This document shows positions 36,195 through 44,158 of a stretch of 64,000 nt of DNA, piece by piece (the stretch's first letter is position 1; the number at the start of each line of letters is the position of its first letter). Source of the stretch: Corallococcus soli (GTDB taxonomy: Bacteria > Myxococcota > Myxococcia > Myxococcales > Myxococcaceae). The DNA lies in NCBI RefSeq assembly GCF_014930455.1, contig NZ_JAAIYO010000006.1, forward strand, positions 124,001-188,000, given 5' to 3'. A program made the translations under genes and the position numbers. The notes beneath the pieces are model-generated. The model did not search any database, was not told the origin of the DNA, and was given only the letters and a program-made list of their open reading frames with translations.

Positions 36195-36348
36195 GGACGG
36201 GAGGCAGTGTCGGACACCCGCCCCTCCGTTCACAAGCGACGCCCCGGAACGGTCGAATCCCGGCGCGGACGGTCGCCCTCCCAACTCCAGACGTCGAGAA
36301 GACGCGAATCCGTGCGAACCCCGGGACCCGGCGGCTAGTCTTCCGCGC

Positions 36349-37344
36349 ATGAACTTCCGGTTCCTCGGTCGCAGCGGTCTGAAGGTCAGCGAGATTTCAT
36401 TCGGCAACTGGCTCACGCACGGCTCCCAGGTGGAAGAGGACGCCGCGCTGTCCTGCGTGAAGGCGGCGCTCGACACGGGCATCACCACCTTCGACACCGC
36501 CGACGTGTACGCCGGCACCAAGGCCGAGGCCGTGCTCGGCCGCGCCCTCAAGGGCCAGCGCCGCGAAGGCTACGAGCTGTTCACCAAGGTCTACTGGCCC
36601 ACCGGCCCTGGCCAGAACGACCGCGGCCTGTCGCGCAAGCACATCATCGAGTCCATCCACGGCTCGCTGCGCCGCCTCCAGACGGACTACGTGGACCTCT
36701 ACCAGGCCCACCGCTACGACGCGCAGACGCCCCTGGAGGAGACGATGCTCGCCTTCGCGGACATCGTGCGCCAGGGCAAGGCCCTCTACATCGGCGTCTC
36801 CGAATGGACCGCCGAGCAGATCACCGCCGGCGCGAAGCTCGCCCGCGAGCTGCACGTCCCCTTCATCTCCAACCAGCCCCAGTACTCCATGCTGTGGCGG
36901 GTCATCGAATCCAAGGTCGTCCCCGCCTCCGACGCGGCGGGCCTGGGCCAGATTGTCTGGTCCCCGCTCGCCAAGGGCGTGCTCACCGGCAAGTACCTGC
37001 CCGGCCAGCCCCCGCCGGCCGACACCCGCGCCGCCAACCAGCAGGGCGCCAGCTTCATGACCAACTTCATGACGGACGACGTGCTCACCCGCGTCCAGCA
37101 GCTCAAGCCGCTGGCGCAGGAGGCCGGCCTGTCGCTCGCGCAGCTGTCCGTCGCCTGGGTGCTCCAGAACAAGAGCGTCGCCTCCGCCATCATCGGCGCC
37201 ACGAAGCCGGAGCAGGTGCTCGACAACGTGAAGGCCACCGGCGTGAAGCTCGACGCCAACCTCCTGCGCCGCATCGACGCCGTCCTCGGCCCCGCCGTGG
37301 AGCGCGACCCCGGCCAGACCACCAGCCCCGAACGCCGGCCCTGA
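36349..37344 (+). CDS. aldo/keto reductase (Kv-beta/YhdN-like)
   Basis: A 331-residue NADPH-dependent oxidoreductase. The catalytic tetrad is visible as D49 and Y54 (FDTADVY), K80 (LFTKVYW) and H121 (YQAHRYD). The N-terminus (FRFLGRSGLKVSEISFGNW) and the C-terminal cofactor block (VASAIIGATKPEQVLDNVKA) are those of the AKR6/AKR11-type branch. The physiological aldehyde or ketone is unknown. It is divergent from the MoxR operon over a 154-bp spacer containing the palindrome GTGTCGGACAC at 36207-36217. A hairpin at 37418-37439 follows the gene. Confidence 0.94.
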   Translation: MNFRFLGRSGLKVSEISFGNWLTHGSQVEEDAALSCVKAALDTGITTFDTADVYAGTKAEAVLGRALKGQRREGYELFTKVYWPTGPGQNDRGLSRKHIIESIHGSLRRLQTDYVDLYQAHRYDAQTPLEETMLAFADIVRQGKALYIGVSEWTAEQITAGAKLARELHVPFISNQPQYSMLWRVIESKVVPASDAAGLGQIVWSPLAKGVLTGKYLPGQPPPADTRAANQQGASFMTNFMTDDVLTRVQQLKPLAQEAGLSLAQLSVAWVLQNKSVASAIIGATKPEQVLDNVKATGVKLDANLLRRIDAVLGPAVERDPGQTTSPERRP

Positions 37345-37417
37345 AAGTCGGAAACGCCCGAATCCCCCCAGGCGTACGTATGTCCGGGAGCCTGTGCCGG
37401 CAGGCCCTCCAGCGGTC

Positions 37418-37439
37418 GCCCCCTGCGATGACAGGGGGC
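37418..37439 (+). terminator. hairpin after the aldo/keto reductase gene
   Basis: A perfect 8-bp stem (GCCCCCTG / CAGGGGGC) with a 6-base loop, 73 bases past the stop. A smaller GCCTG/CAGGC hairpin at 37390-37405 precedes it. Confidence 0.6.
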
Positions 37440-37473
37440 ATCCGACATCCACGCCCTTGACCCACCATTCCCC

Positions 37474-37522
37474 GTCAAATGGTTCGCCACACCTTCGTGA
37501 CACCTCCGCCGATCCATTTGAC
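37474..37522. promoter_or_regulatory. inverted repeat upstream of the ExbB/ExbD/TonB operon
   Basis: GTCAAATGG (37474-37482) and CCATTTGAC (37514-37522) are perfect 9-bp inverted arms 31 bases apart, in an unusually AT-rich patch 76 bases before the ExbB start. A TTGACT -35-like hexamer overlaps the right arm. A repressor or activator site is inferred. Confidence 0.5.
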
Positions 37523-37597
37523 TTTTGAGTCGAGGGGAACAAGAGACTGCCCCGCGCGTTGGCAGTCCTCACTCTTCACCCCCCAGGCATCTCCTCC

Positions 37598-38290
37598 ATG
37601 ACGTCCTTCTTCCTCCTGGCCCAGGCGGCCCACCCCGAACTCGGATGGTTGAGCAGCAAGCTGCTCGGGGTGACGCTGGGCAGCGCCGAGTGGGTGCTCT
37701 GGCTGCTGGTCATCCTCTCCGTGCTCTCCATCGCCGTGATGCTGGAGCGCGCCGTGTACTTCTCGCGCCACCGGCTGCCCAACTCGGAGGCGCTGGCGGT
37801 GCGGCTGGCGCGCGGCGAGTTCGACGCCGTGAGCGCCGAGGTGAAGAACCAGAAGGGCATGGAGGCCGCCGTCATCCGTGAGGCCCTGGCCTCCGCGTCG
37901 CAGGGCCCGGACACCGTGGAGCAGGTCATCGCGTCCACCGTCGCCCGCGAGCGCCCCCAGTACGAGCGCTTCCTGTCGCTCCTGGGCACCCTGGGCAACA
38001 ACGCCCCCTTCATCGGCCTGTTCGGCACGGTGCTCGGCATCATCAAGGCCTTCAACGACCTGGGCGCCATGAGCGCCAAGGGCGGCGCCATGCAGCAGAC
38101 GGTGATGGCGGGCATCTCCGAAGCGCTCGTCGCCACCGCCGTGGGCCTCGCGGTCGCCATCCCCGCCGTCGTCGCCTTCAACATCTTCAGCCGCCAGCTC
38201 AAGACGCTCACCAGCCGCACCACCTCCCTGGGCCACGCGCTCGTGGGCGCCATGAAGGCGCGCAAGCCGGGCGCGGCGGGGGGGAACTAG
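37598..38290 (+). CDS. exbB: MotA/TolQ/ExbB-type proton channel protein
   Basis: A 230-residue inner-membrane protein with three transmembrane segments (about residues 35-55, 130-155 and 170-195). Landmarks are the LLGTLGNNAPFIGLFGTVLG block and then ALVATAVGLAVAIPAVVAFN. With ExbD it forms the proton-driven motor that energises TonB-dependent transport or a Tol-like machine. ATG at 37598 has no strong SD. The ExbD and TonB genes follow within 3 and 17 bp, a single operon. Confidence 0.93.
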   Translation: MTSFFLLAQAAHPELGWLSSKLLGVTLGSAEWVLWLLVILSVLSIAVMLERAVYFSRHRLPNSEALAVRLARGEFDAVSAEVKNQKGMEAAVIREALASASQGPDTVEQVIASTVARERPQYERFLSLLGTLGNNAPFIGLFGTVLGIIKAFNDLGAMSAKGGAMQQTVMAGISEALVATAVGLAVAIPAVVAFNIFSRQLKTLTSRTTSLGHALVGAMKARKPGAAGGN

Positions 38291-38293
38291 GTC

Positions 38294-38728
38294 ATGGCCG
38301 GGAGCGCGGGCGACAACGACGAGGAAATCACCGGCATCAACGTCACGCCGCTGGTGGACGTGGTGCTGGTGCTGCTCATCATCTTCATGGTCACCGCGAA
38401 CTTCATCGTCCGCGAGACGGTGGAGGTGGACCTGCCCCGCGCCGCCAACGGCGGTGAGACGGTGCAGGGCCTGGTGAACGTCGTGCTGGACAAGGAGGGC
38501 AAGCTCTACTTCGACGGCGCGGAGGTCACCGAAGCGGACCTGTCCCGCCGCGTGGTGGAGGCCGTCAGCAAGGACAAGGACACGCGCGCCATCATCAGCG
38601 CGGACCAGACCATCGCCTACGGCCGCGTGATGCGCCTCATCGACGTGGTGAAGGGCCAGGGCATCGCCAAGTTCGCCCTCAACATCGAGAAGGACGTGTC
38701 CCCCGCGGCCACGCCCGCCGCTCCCTAG
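38294..38728 (+). CDS. exbD: ExbD/TolR-type biopolymer transport protein
   Basis: 144 residues with one membrane segment. The segment ITGINVTPLVDVVLVLLIIF contains the conserved Asp that carries protons through the motor. The periplasmic domain ends in AYGRVMRLIDVVKGQGIAKF, typical of the family. It is encoded 3 bp after ExbB and 17 bp before TonB. Confidence 0.95.
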   Translation: MAGSAGDNDEEITGINVTPLVDVVLVLLIIFMVTANFIVRETVEVDLPRAANGGETVQGLVNVVLDKEGKLYFDGAEVTEADLSRRVVEAVSKDKDTRAIISADQTIAYGRVMRLIDVVKGQGIAKFALNIEKDVSPAATPAAP

Positions 38729-38745
38729 AGGCACGCGAAGTCACC

Positions 38746-39540
38746 ATGAGCCAGGCGGTCCTCGACCCTTCCTCCCTGTCGCCCCAGCGGGACCGCTCCA
38801 CGCGGTTCGTGCTCGGCTTCTTCCTCGTGTCGCTCGCGCTGCACGCGGGCGGCTTCTGGCTGCTGTCCATGATGGAGGGCCGCAAGCAGGTGGTCGTCCA
38901 ACGTCCGGTGGAGCTGGTCATGGTGGAGGTGCAGAAGCCTCCCCCGCCGCCCCCGCCGGAGGAGAAGAAGGAGGAGCCGCCACCGCCGCCCAAGGTGAAG
39001 CCGGTGAAGCCGCCGCCCATCAAGGTCGCGCAGGCGCCCAAGCCCCCGCCCCAGACCGAAGCGCCGCCGCCGCCCAACGACACGCCGCCGCCGGAGCCGC
39101 AGGCGAAGCCGCCGCCGCTCGTCGTGGGCATGACCATGTCGTCCACCACCAGCGCGGGCTCCTTCGCCGCGCCCGTGGGCAACACCGCGTACGGCAAGGC
39201 CAACGGCCCCGCGAAGGACCCCAAGGAGGTGAAGGGCTACTCGGCGCCGAAGTACGTGCCCGTGTACCAGGTGGACTCCGAGCCCACCGTCGCGTCCGAG
39301 GTGAAGATTCCCTACCCGGACGAGGCGCGCCGCGCCGGCATCGAGGGCACGGTGACGCTGTCCATCACCATCGACGCGGACGGCAAGGTGGGCACCGTGA
39401 AGGTCATCTCCGGGCCCGGCTACGGCCTCAATGAAGCGGCGCGCGATGCCATCCGGCGCTTCCGCTTCAAGCCCGCCATCAAGGGCGGCGAGGCCGTGGC
39501 CACGGAGATGAAGTACTCGTACACGTTCCTGCTGGACTGA
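38746..39540 (+). CDS. tonB: TonB-family energy transducer
   Basis: A 264-residue protein. One membrane segment (FVLGFFLVSLALHAGGFWLL, including the key His) is followed by a long Pro/Lys/Glu periplasmic spacer (about 62-130). The C-terminal TonB domain contains IPYPDEARRAGIEGTVTLS, DGKVGTVKVISGPGYGLNEA and an AIRRFRFKPA motif. It transmits ExbB/ExbD energy to outer-membrane receptors. The stop is 7 bp from the convergent MarR-family stop. Confidence 0.93.
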   Translation: MSQAVLDPSSLSPQRDRSTRFVLGFFLVSLALHAGGFWLLSMMEGRKQVVVQRPVELVMVEVQKPPPPPPPEEKKEEPPPPPKVKPVKPPPIKVAQAPKPPPQTEAPPPPNDTPPPEPQAKPPPLVVGMTMSSTTSAGSFAAPVGNTAYGKANGPAKDPKEVKGYSAPKYVPVYQVDSEPTVASEVKIPYPDEARRAGIEGTVTLSITIDADGKVGTVKVISGPGYGLNEAARDAIRRFRFKPAIKGGEAVATEMKYSYTFLLD

Positions 39541-39547
39541 GCGGCGC

Positions 39548-40039
39548 CTACTGCGTCTTGAGCGCGCGGCGCATGATGTCGCCCAGCGCCGCCAGGTCCT
39601 CTTCCGGCATGGCGGCGATGAAGGGCGGAGGTGACGCCATCCGCGCCATCAGCCGGCCGCGCAGCTCCGCGCCGGCCTCCGTCAGCACCAGCATCTTCAC
39701 CCGCCGGTCCTGTTCGCTGCTGCGCCGCTCCACCAGCTTGCGCGCCTCCAGCCGGTCCACCAGCCCCGTCACGTTGGACGCGTCACACGACAGGTAGGTG
39801 GCGAGCGTGCTCATCGCGAGCGCGCCTTCCCCCAGCTGCCGCAGGACGTGGGCCTGCACCGGTGACAAGTCGAACTCCGCCGCCAACGCGGGGAAGTTGC
39901 GCATGTGCGTGTGGAGCAGCTCGAACAGCAGCGTCCACGCCTGCTGCGCCAGCCCCACCTCCCCTTCTTCCGACACCGGGGTGCGGGCCTCCGGCGGACG
40001 CCCTGCCTGCTCGCTGTGACCTTCGCCAAGACCGTTCAT
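39548..40039 (-). CDS. MarR-family transcription regulator
   Basis: A 163-residue winged-helix protein. The core is LAAEFDLSPVQAHVLRQLGE, LATYLSCDASNVTGLVDRLE and VERRSSEQDRRVKMLVLTEAG, which covers the recognition helix and the DxR wing. MarR proteins are usually repressors relieved by small aromatic ligands. It is divergent from a TolC-family efflux gene across a ~200-bp promoter region containing a palindrome in the spacer of the tolC-side promoter. Control of that gene is therefore likely. Confidence 0.93.
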   Translation of the reverse strand: MNGLGEGHSEQAGRPPEARTPVSEEGEVGLAQQAWTLLFELLHTHMRNFPALAAEFDLSPVQAHVLRQLGEGALAMSTLATYLSCDASNVTGLVDRLEARKLVERRSSEQDRRVKMLVLTEAGAELRGRLMARMASPPPFIAAMPEEDLAALGDIMRRALKTQ

Positions 40040-40077
40040 GGTTCCTTCACACTAATTCACACGGGTCGCATAAACAA

Positions 40078-40107
40078 TTGACACCCTCAACCTTTGAGAG
40101 GTACTAC
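40078..40107 (+). promoter_or_regulatory. sigma-70-like promoter with embedded operator for the TolC-family gene
   Basis: TTGACA (40078-40083), an 18-base spacer and TACTAC (40102-40107) make a near-consensus promoter, rare in this GC-rich DNA. The spacer holds the inverted repeat CTCAA-CCT-TTGAG (40086-40098), the right place for a MarR-type repressor site. The direction matches the gene at 40243. Confidence 0.68.
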
Positions 40108-40242
40108 ATTCCGGACATTCCAACATCCGACAGTGCGGAGTACTTTCACGAGGCTCCGGGGTCGGGTAGAGGACGCAACGCAGTCGTCCACCGGACGGAT
40201 CCGCCTCGCGCTCCCGCGGGACGGTGAGGAGGTCAAGGCGGT

Positions 40243-41652
40243 ATGAGTACCCTTCTGGCGCTTTCCCTGTCGGCCGCCCTGGCCGCGGCGCCTGTACTGT
40301 CGCTGGACGAGGCATTGGAGTCCGCCCGTCAGCAGAACCTCGATTTGAAGATCGCCCAGGAGCGCTTCGAGCAGGCCTCGCTCGCGACGCGCAGGGCCTG
40401 GGCCGGCTACCTGCCCAACATCAGCGTGGGTGCGTCCATCACGCGCAACAACGTGGCGGCCGTCATCCCGGCGGGCCCCATCGCCCCGGTAGACATCGTC
40501 ATCCAGCCGCTCATCCAGCAGGGCGCGCAGGCGGAGGTGCGCCAGGCCATCATCGCGCCCCAGCTGTGGGCGGGTATCGCGGCCTCGTACAAGGCGGTGA
40601 AGCTGGCGGAGCTCAACACGCAGACGGCGCGCCGGCAGGTGCTCTTCGGCGTGGCGCAGGCCTACTACGGCGCCGCCGCGCAGCAGGAGGCGCTGCGGGC
40701 CCAGGAGCGCCTGCTGGAGCTGACCCAGGCGCGGGAGAAGGACACCCAGGCCCGGGTCGACGCGGGCACGGTGACGCGCGTGGCGCTCTTGCGTGCGCAG
40801 CTGGATCGCTCGCGCGCGGAGCAGGACCTGGTGCGCGCGAAGAACGCGCTCGCGGGCCTGAAGCTGGCGCTGGGCACGCTCATCCAGCGCGACCCGGACT
40901 TCGACCTGGCCCCGCCGCCGGAGCCGCAGGTGCCCGCGCAGGCGTCGCCGGACGACCTGGTGAATCAGGCGCTCCAGGAGCGCTCGGACGTGCAGGCCTC
41001 CGAGGTCGGCCTGAAGCTGTCGCGCATCAACAAGACGGGCGTGCTGCTGAGCTACCTGCCCACGCTGGGCGTCACGGGCGCGTACCGCATCGCGAACGCG
41101 GCGGGCTTCACGGGCCAGAACGAGACGTGGGCCATCACCTTCGGCGCCAGCTGGACGCTGTTCGACGGCGGCCTGCGCGAGGCGAACCTCTCCGAGGCGT
41201 CGTCGCGCGTGCGTGAGGCCACGGTGAGCCAGCAGCTGGCCCAGGCCCGCGTGAAGGAGGAGGTGCGTCGCTCCAAGCTGGACCTGGAGAACGCGCTCGC
41301 CAACCGCTCCAAGGCCGAGGAGGCCCTGGGTCTGGCGCGCGAGTCCAACCGCCTCACCGACGTGAGCTTCCAGGCGGGCATGGCCACGTACCTGGAGGTC
41401 GCGGACGCCAACACGTCGCTCACCAACGCGGAGGTCGGCTTCGTGTCCGAGCGCCTCCAGGCGTCCCTGGCCGCGCTGCGCCTGCTCAACGCCATGGGCT
41501 CGTTCGAGTCCGGTTCGGTGCGCAAGGACGCGGCGGCCCTGGGCGCCCAGCCCGGCGTGTCGGCGCAGCCCGGGCAGCAGCAGGCCCCGGCGCAGCAGCA
41601 GCCGGAGCAGCAGCCGGCCCCGGTGCAGCAGCAGCCCGCGCCCCAGCCGTAG
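40243..41652 (+). CDS. TolC-family outer-membrane efflux protein
   Basis: A 469-residue protein. A signal peptide (LLALSLSAALAAAPV) precedes the duplicated TolC coiled-coil/barrel repeat: LSLDEALESARQQNLDLKIA and later RSDVQASEVGLKLSRINKTG, with LPTLGVTGAYR at the barrel edge. A Gln/Pro-rich tail of ~45 residues (repeated QQ and PQ) is unusual and probably disordered. GAGGAGG precedes the ATG. It provides the outer-membrane channel for an efflux or secretion system whose inner-membrane part is not in the window. It is probably regulated by the divergent MarR protein. Confidence 0.93.
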   Translation: MSTLLALSLSAALAAAPVLSLDEALESARQQNLDLKIAQERFEQASLATRRAWAGYLPNISVGASITRNNVAAVIPAGPIAPVDIVIQPLIQQGAQAEVRQAIIAPQLWAGIAASYKAVKLAELNTQTARRQVLFGVAQAYYGAAAQQEALRAQERLLELTQAREKDTQARVDAGTVTRVALLRAQLDRSRAEQDLVRAKNALAGLKLALGTLIQRDPDFDLAPPPEPQVPAQASPDDLVNQALQERSDVQASEVGLKLSRINKTGVLLSYLPTLGVTGAYRIANAAGFTGQNETWAITFGASWTLFDGGLREANLSEASSRVREATVSQQLAQARVKEEVRRSKLDLENALANRSKAEEALGLARESNRLTDVSFQAGMATYLEVADANTSLTNAEVGFVSERLQASLAALRLLNAMGSFESGSVRKDAAALGAQPGVSAQPGQQQAPAQQQPEQQPAPVQQQPAPQP

Positions 41653-41667
41653 GCGTGGAAGGAAATT

Positions 41668-41692
41668 CCCGGCGCCCTCCTGGGGCGCCGGG
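41668..41692 (+). terminator. strong hairpin terminator after the TolC-family gene
   Basis: A perfect 10-bp stem (CCCGGCGCCC / GGGCGCCGGG) with loop TCCTG, 16 bases past the stop. Confidence 0.75.
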
Positions 41693-41789
41693 TCCCCCGC
41701 CCTCCCGGGTGGGAGGCAGGTCCCGCGTTGTGGTGGCCCGTCATCAGCCCCACCCTCCAGACAGGACCCGCTTCCACGAGGAGGGAATC

Positions 41790-42008
41790 ATGGCGGACGC
41801 ATCCTGGGGCAACTGCAAGGACTGTCGCTTCTTCGCTGGCAACAGCGATGAGCCCAGCGACGGCGAGGTCCAGAGCTGCAACCAACCCCAGCTGAAGCAG
41901 TTCGCGCTGCTGGTCTCCAGCGACAGCGGCTGCAACGCCCACGAGGCGGTCACCGGGGAAGCGGTTCCCATCTACGGGGAAGCAGAGCCCGCTCCGTCCA
42001 TGCACTGA
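41790..42008 (+). CDS. small four-Cys (zinc-ribbon-like) protein
   Basis: 72 residues. The ATG at 41790 has CGAGGAGGG upstream; the longer upstream frame has no start support. Cysteines are arranged C-x2-C (GNCKDCRFF), then QSCNQPQ, then SGCNAHE. This is the pattern of small metal-binding proteins annotated from many proteobacteria and phages. No signal peptide. Function is unknown. It is monocistronic: hairpins bound it at 41668-41692 and 42023-42047. Confidence 0.75.
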   Translation: MADASWGNCKDCRFFAGNSDEPSDGEVQSCNQPQLKQFALLVSSDSGCNAHEAVTGEAVPIYGEAEPAPSMH

Positions 42009-42022
42009 CGACGCGGTGCAAT

Positions 42023-42047
42023 CCCTCGCGGTGCTTCGCCGCGAGGG
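42023..42047. terminator. bidirectional terminator hairpin
   Basis: A perfect 9-bp stem (CCCTCGCGG / CCGCGAGGG) with a 7-base loop between the convergent stops at 42008 and 42057. Confidence 0.72.
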
Positions 42048-42056
42048 GGCCGAACA

Positions 42057-43097
42057 CTACGTGCCCGTGGCCTCATGGATGACCCGGGGCACGGCCTCCG
42101 GCTCGCGCGCGTAGTAGATGCGCTCCATGAGCTTGCGCTGGTGCACCAGCGGCTTGTCGTACCGGTCCAACCGCATGCCCTTGTGGCTGTAGGGCGTGTC
42201 CGCCACGGTGGGGATGAAGCGCGCGTCATCGCGCACCTCCCACCAGGTGAGGCCCAGCGCGGCCTTCGCCGCCAGGGGCAGCAGCGGCTTCAGCAGCGGC
42301 ATGGACGTGCGCAGGAAGGAGAAGACGTGCAGGCGCGTGGTGCGCGCCGTCTCCGGCACGAAGAAGATGTGCGCCTGCGTGATGAAGGGACGTGGCGCGC
42401 CGTCCGCGGACTTCCAGTGGATGGTGTAGATGCTGCGCACCGGGTCGAAGCGCGTCACCCAGTCGTTGTGGAAGAAGTCCCCGGGGCCCACCAGGAGCAG
42501 GCGCATGATGGGCGCGGGCCGCTGCGGGGCGCGGTAGTGCACCTCCGTGTGGTCCTCGTGGTTGTGCGCCTCGAACTCCACCGCGCCGGCCTGCGCGCCG
42601 TTCCACCCCAGCCGCGTGTGGACGTAGGGCGTGTGTTCGTCCTCGCTGAAGTTGTCGAGCGTCACGTGCAGCGGCGCCTGGAACAGCGTGGAGAAGGTCC
42701 CCCCGAAGACGTAGTCGTCGCCCGCCAGCCGCGGCATCGCGGACACGGGCGTGTTCGCGTGCGCGAGCCACAGGTATCCATGGCGCTCCACCACCTGGAA
42801 GCTGCGCGCCTCGCAGTGGCGCAGCTCCGGCTGGCTGGGGTTGGTGCCGTGGCCGCGCGCGTCGAAGCGCCAGCCGTGGTACGGGCACTGGAGCTGGCCC
42901 TCCTTCGTCACCGTCCCCTTCGACAGCGGCGCGAAGCGGTGGGGACACGCGTCGGACAGCGCCGCGGCCTGGCCCGTGGCATCCCGGAAGAGCGCATAGG
43001 CATGGCCCGCCAGCTCCACCCGCACGGGGTGCTGGCGGAGCAGACGGGAGGGGAGCACCGGATGGAAGTGCCGGACAACGTCGGGGGTAGGCTCCAT
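42057..43097 (-). CDS. Rieske [2Fe-2S] non-heme iron oxygenase, alpha-subunit type
   Basis: A 346-residue protein. The Rieske cluster ligands are C-x-H (ACPHRFAPL) and C-x2-H (LQCPYHGWRF). The mononuclear-iron site is in LDNFSEDEHTPYVHT, with the N-x3-D/E-x-H-x4-H spacing of Rieske oxygenases. The C-terminus is helical and basic. It should hydroxylate or demethylate an unknown aromatic or lipid substrate with a separate reductase, which is not encoded nearby. ATG at 43097. It is divergent from the DUF547 gene. Confidence 0.9.
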   Translation of the reverse strand: MEPTPDVVRHFHPVLPSRLLRQHPVRVELAGHAYALFRDATGQAAALSDACPHRFAPLSKGTVTKEGQLQCPYHGWRFDARGHGTNPSQPELRHCEARSFQVVERHGYLWLAHANTPVSAMPRLAGDDYVFGGTFSTLFQAPLHVTLDNFSEDEHTPYVHTRLGWNGAQAGAVEFEAHNHEDHTEVHYRAPQRPAPIMRLLLVGPGDFFHNDWVTRFDPVRSIYTIHWKSADGAPRPFITQAHIFFVPETARTTRLHVFSFLRTSMPLLKPLLPLAAKAALGLTWWEVRDDARFIPTVADTPYSHKGMRLDRYDKPLVHQRKLMERIYYAREPEAVPRVIHEATGT

Positions 43098-43179
43098 GGC
43101 GGTGGCAGTATAGCGGGCTGTCGGGGATGACCCCGGGCGCGGCCCCTGGAAACCCGCCGCTGTCCGGAAGCGGCTGGGA

Positions 43180-43212
43180 GGCTGTCCCTGGGGGCTGTCC
43201 CCGGTGGCTGTC
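43180..43212. promoter_or_regulatory. three GGCTGTC direct repeats at 13-base period before the DUF547 gene
   Basis: GGCTGTC occurs at 43180, 43193 and 43206, exactly 13 bases apart, with a fourth copy at 43116. The array ends 15 bases before the GTG start, next to a CATAGACT -10-like stretch. Binding sites for a regulator are inferred. Confidence 0.5.
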
Positions 43213-43227
43213 ATAGACTGCCGCGCC

Positions 43228-44115
43228 GTGAGCGCTCCCGTTCCCTTCCGCCGCCGGGCCATCTGTCTCTTCGGCGTGGCCCTGGCCGTGCTGGCGGTGC
43301 TCGTCGCGGGGGCGGTGTTGTACGTGCGCGGCGCACTCCCGGCGGCCGTGCCCGTGGCGGCCGGGCCCTTCACCTACACCCCCTACGCGAGCGCCCTGGA
43401 CCGCGTGCGTCCCAGCGGGGACCTGGACTTCGCCGGGCTCCAGCAGGACCGCGCGGCGCTGGAGCAATTCGTGGCGTCGCTCGCGTCGGTGTCGCCGCGC
43501 CTGCGGCCGGAGCTGTTCCCCACGCAGGAGGACGGGCTCGCGTACTGGCTCAACGCGTACAACGCCCTGGTGCTCCTGCAGCTCGTGGAGCGGCATCCGG
43601 AGGGCGTCTCGTCCATGGGGTTCGGGCGCTTCTACTGGGGCCGCGCGTGGCCGGTGGGCGGCGAGCGGCTGACGTTGTGGGCGCTGGAGCAGCGCATCCT
43701 GGATGAGTACGCCGACCCGCGCGTGCACTTCGCCCTCTTCCAGGGGACGCGCGGCGGGCCCTCGCTGGACGGCGCGCCCTACCAGCCGGAGTTCCTGGAC
43801 GCGCAGCTCAACGACGCCAGCCGCCGCTTCATGGGCAACCCGCGCCACGTGCGGCTGGCGGGTGACACCGTGCACCTGGCGCGCCTGTTTGAAGCGCACC
43901 AGCAGGACTTCCTCGCCGCGCTGCCGGAGGGCCGGGGCGGCAACGTGCTCCAGTTCGTCTGGGCCTTCCTGCCGGACACCTGCGAGGAGCGCCCCGGCTG
44001 TGACACGCGCGGCGACCTGGACCGCGCCTGCGGGCCCCGGCTGGACAGGTGCCGCGTCACGTTCATGCCCGAGGACCTCACCCTGCCCGACGCCGCGGTG
44101 CCTCCGCCCCGCTAG
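43228..44115 (+). CDS. DUF547 domain membrane-anchored protein
   Basis: A 295-residue protein. One N-terminal membrane segment (about residues 9-30) is followed by a periplasmic DUF547 domain: AYWLNAYNALVLLQLVE, then DPRVHFALFQGTRGGPSL, and NDASRRFMGN. DUF547 has a Cys-protease/transglutaminase-like fold in some analyses, but the function is unknown. A Cys-rich C-terminus (DTCEERPGCDTRGD; ACGPRLDRC) may be disulfide-bonded. Start: GTG at 43228 is preferred; an in-frame GTG at 43204 would add eight residues. Confidence 0.83.
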   Translation: MSAPVPFRRRAICLFGVALAVLAVLVAGAVLYVRGALPAAVPVAAGPFTYTPYASALDRVRPSGDLDFAGLQQDRAALEQFVASLASVSPRLRPELFPTQEDGLAYWLNAYNALVLLQLVERHPEGVSSMGFGRFYWGRAWPVGGERLTLWALEQRILDEYADPRVHFALFQGTRGGPSLDGAPYQPEFLDAQLNDASRRFMGNPRHVRLAGDTVHLARLFEAHQQDFLAALPEGRGGNVLQFVWAFLPDTCEERPGCDTRGDLDRACGPRLDRCRVTFMPEDLTLPDAAVPPPR

Positions 44116-44138
44116 GGTTTGACGTCGGGTGAAAGACA

Positions 44139-44157
44139 GTGGGACCCTGAGTCCCAC
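44139..44157 (+). promoter_or_regulatory. perfect inverted repeat abutting the LanM-like start codon
   Basis: GTGGGAC-CCTGA-GTCCCAC ends one base before the ATG at 44159. It could be an operator, or an RNA hairpin covering the ribosome-binding region. If translation instead began at the GTG at 44129 it would be coding. Confidence 0.6.
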
Positions 44158-44158
44158 C

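Noticed and set aside
41790-42008. Lanthipeptide precursor for the LanM-like dehydratase
   Set aside because: It has Ser and Cys residues, but the paired-Cys layout fits a small metal-binding family, it is 2 kb away with its own terminators, and a divergent gene intervenes.
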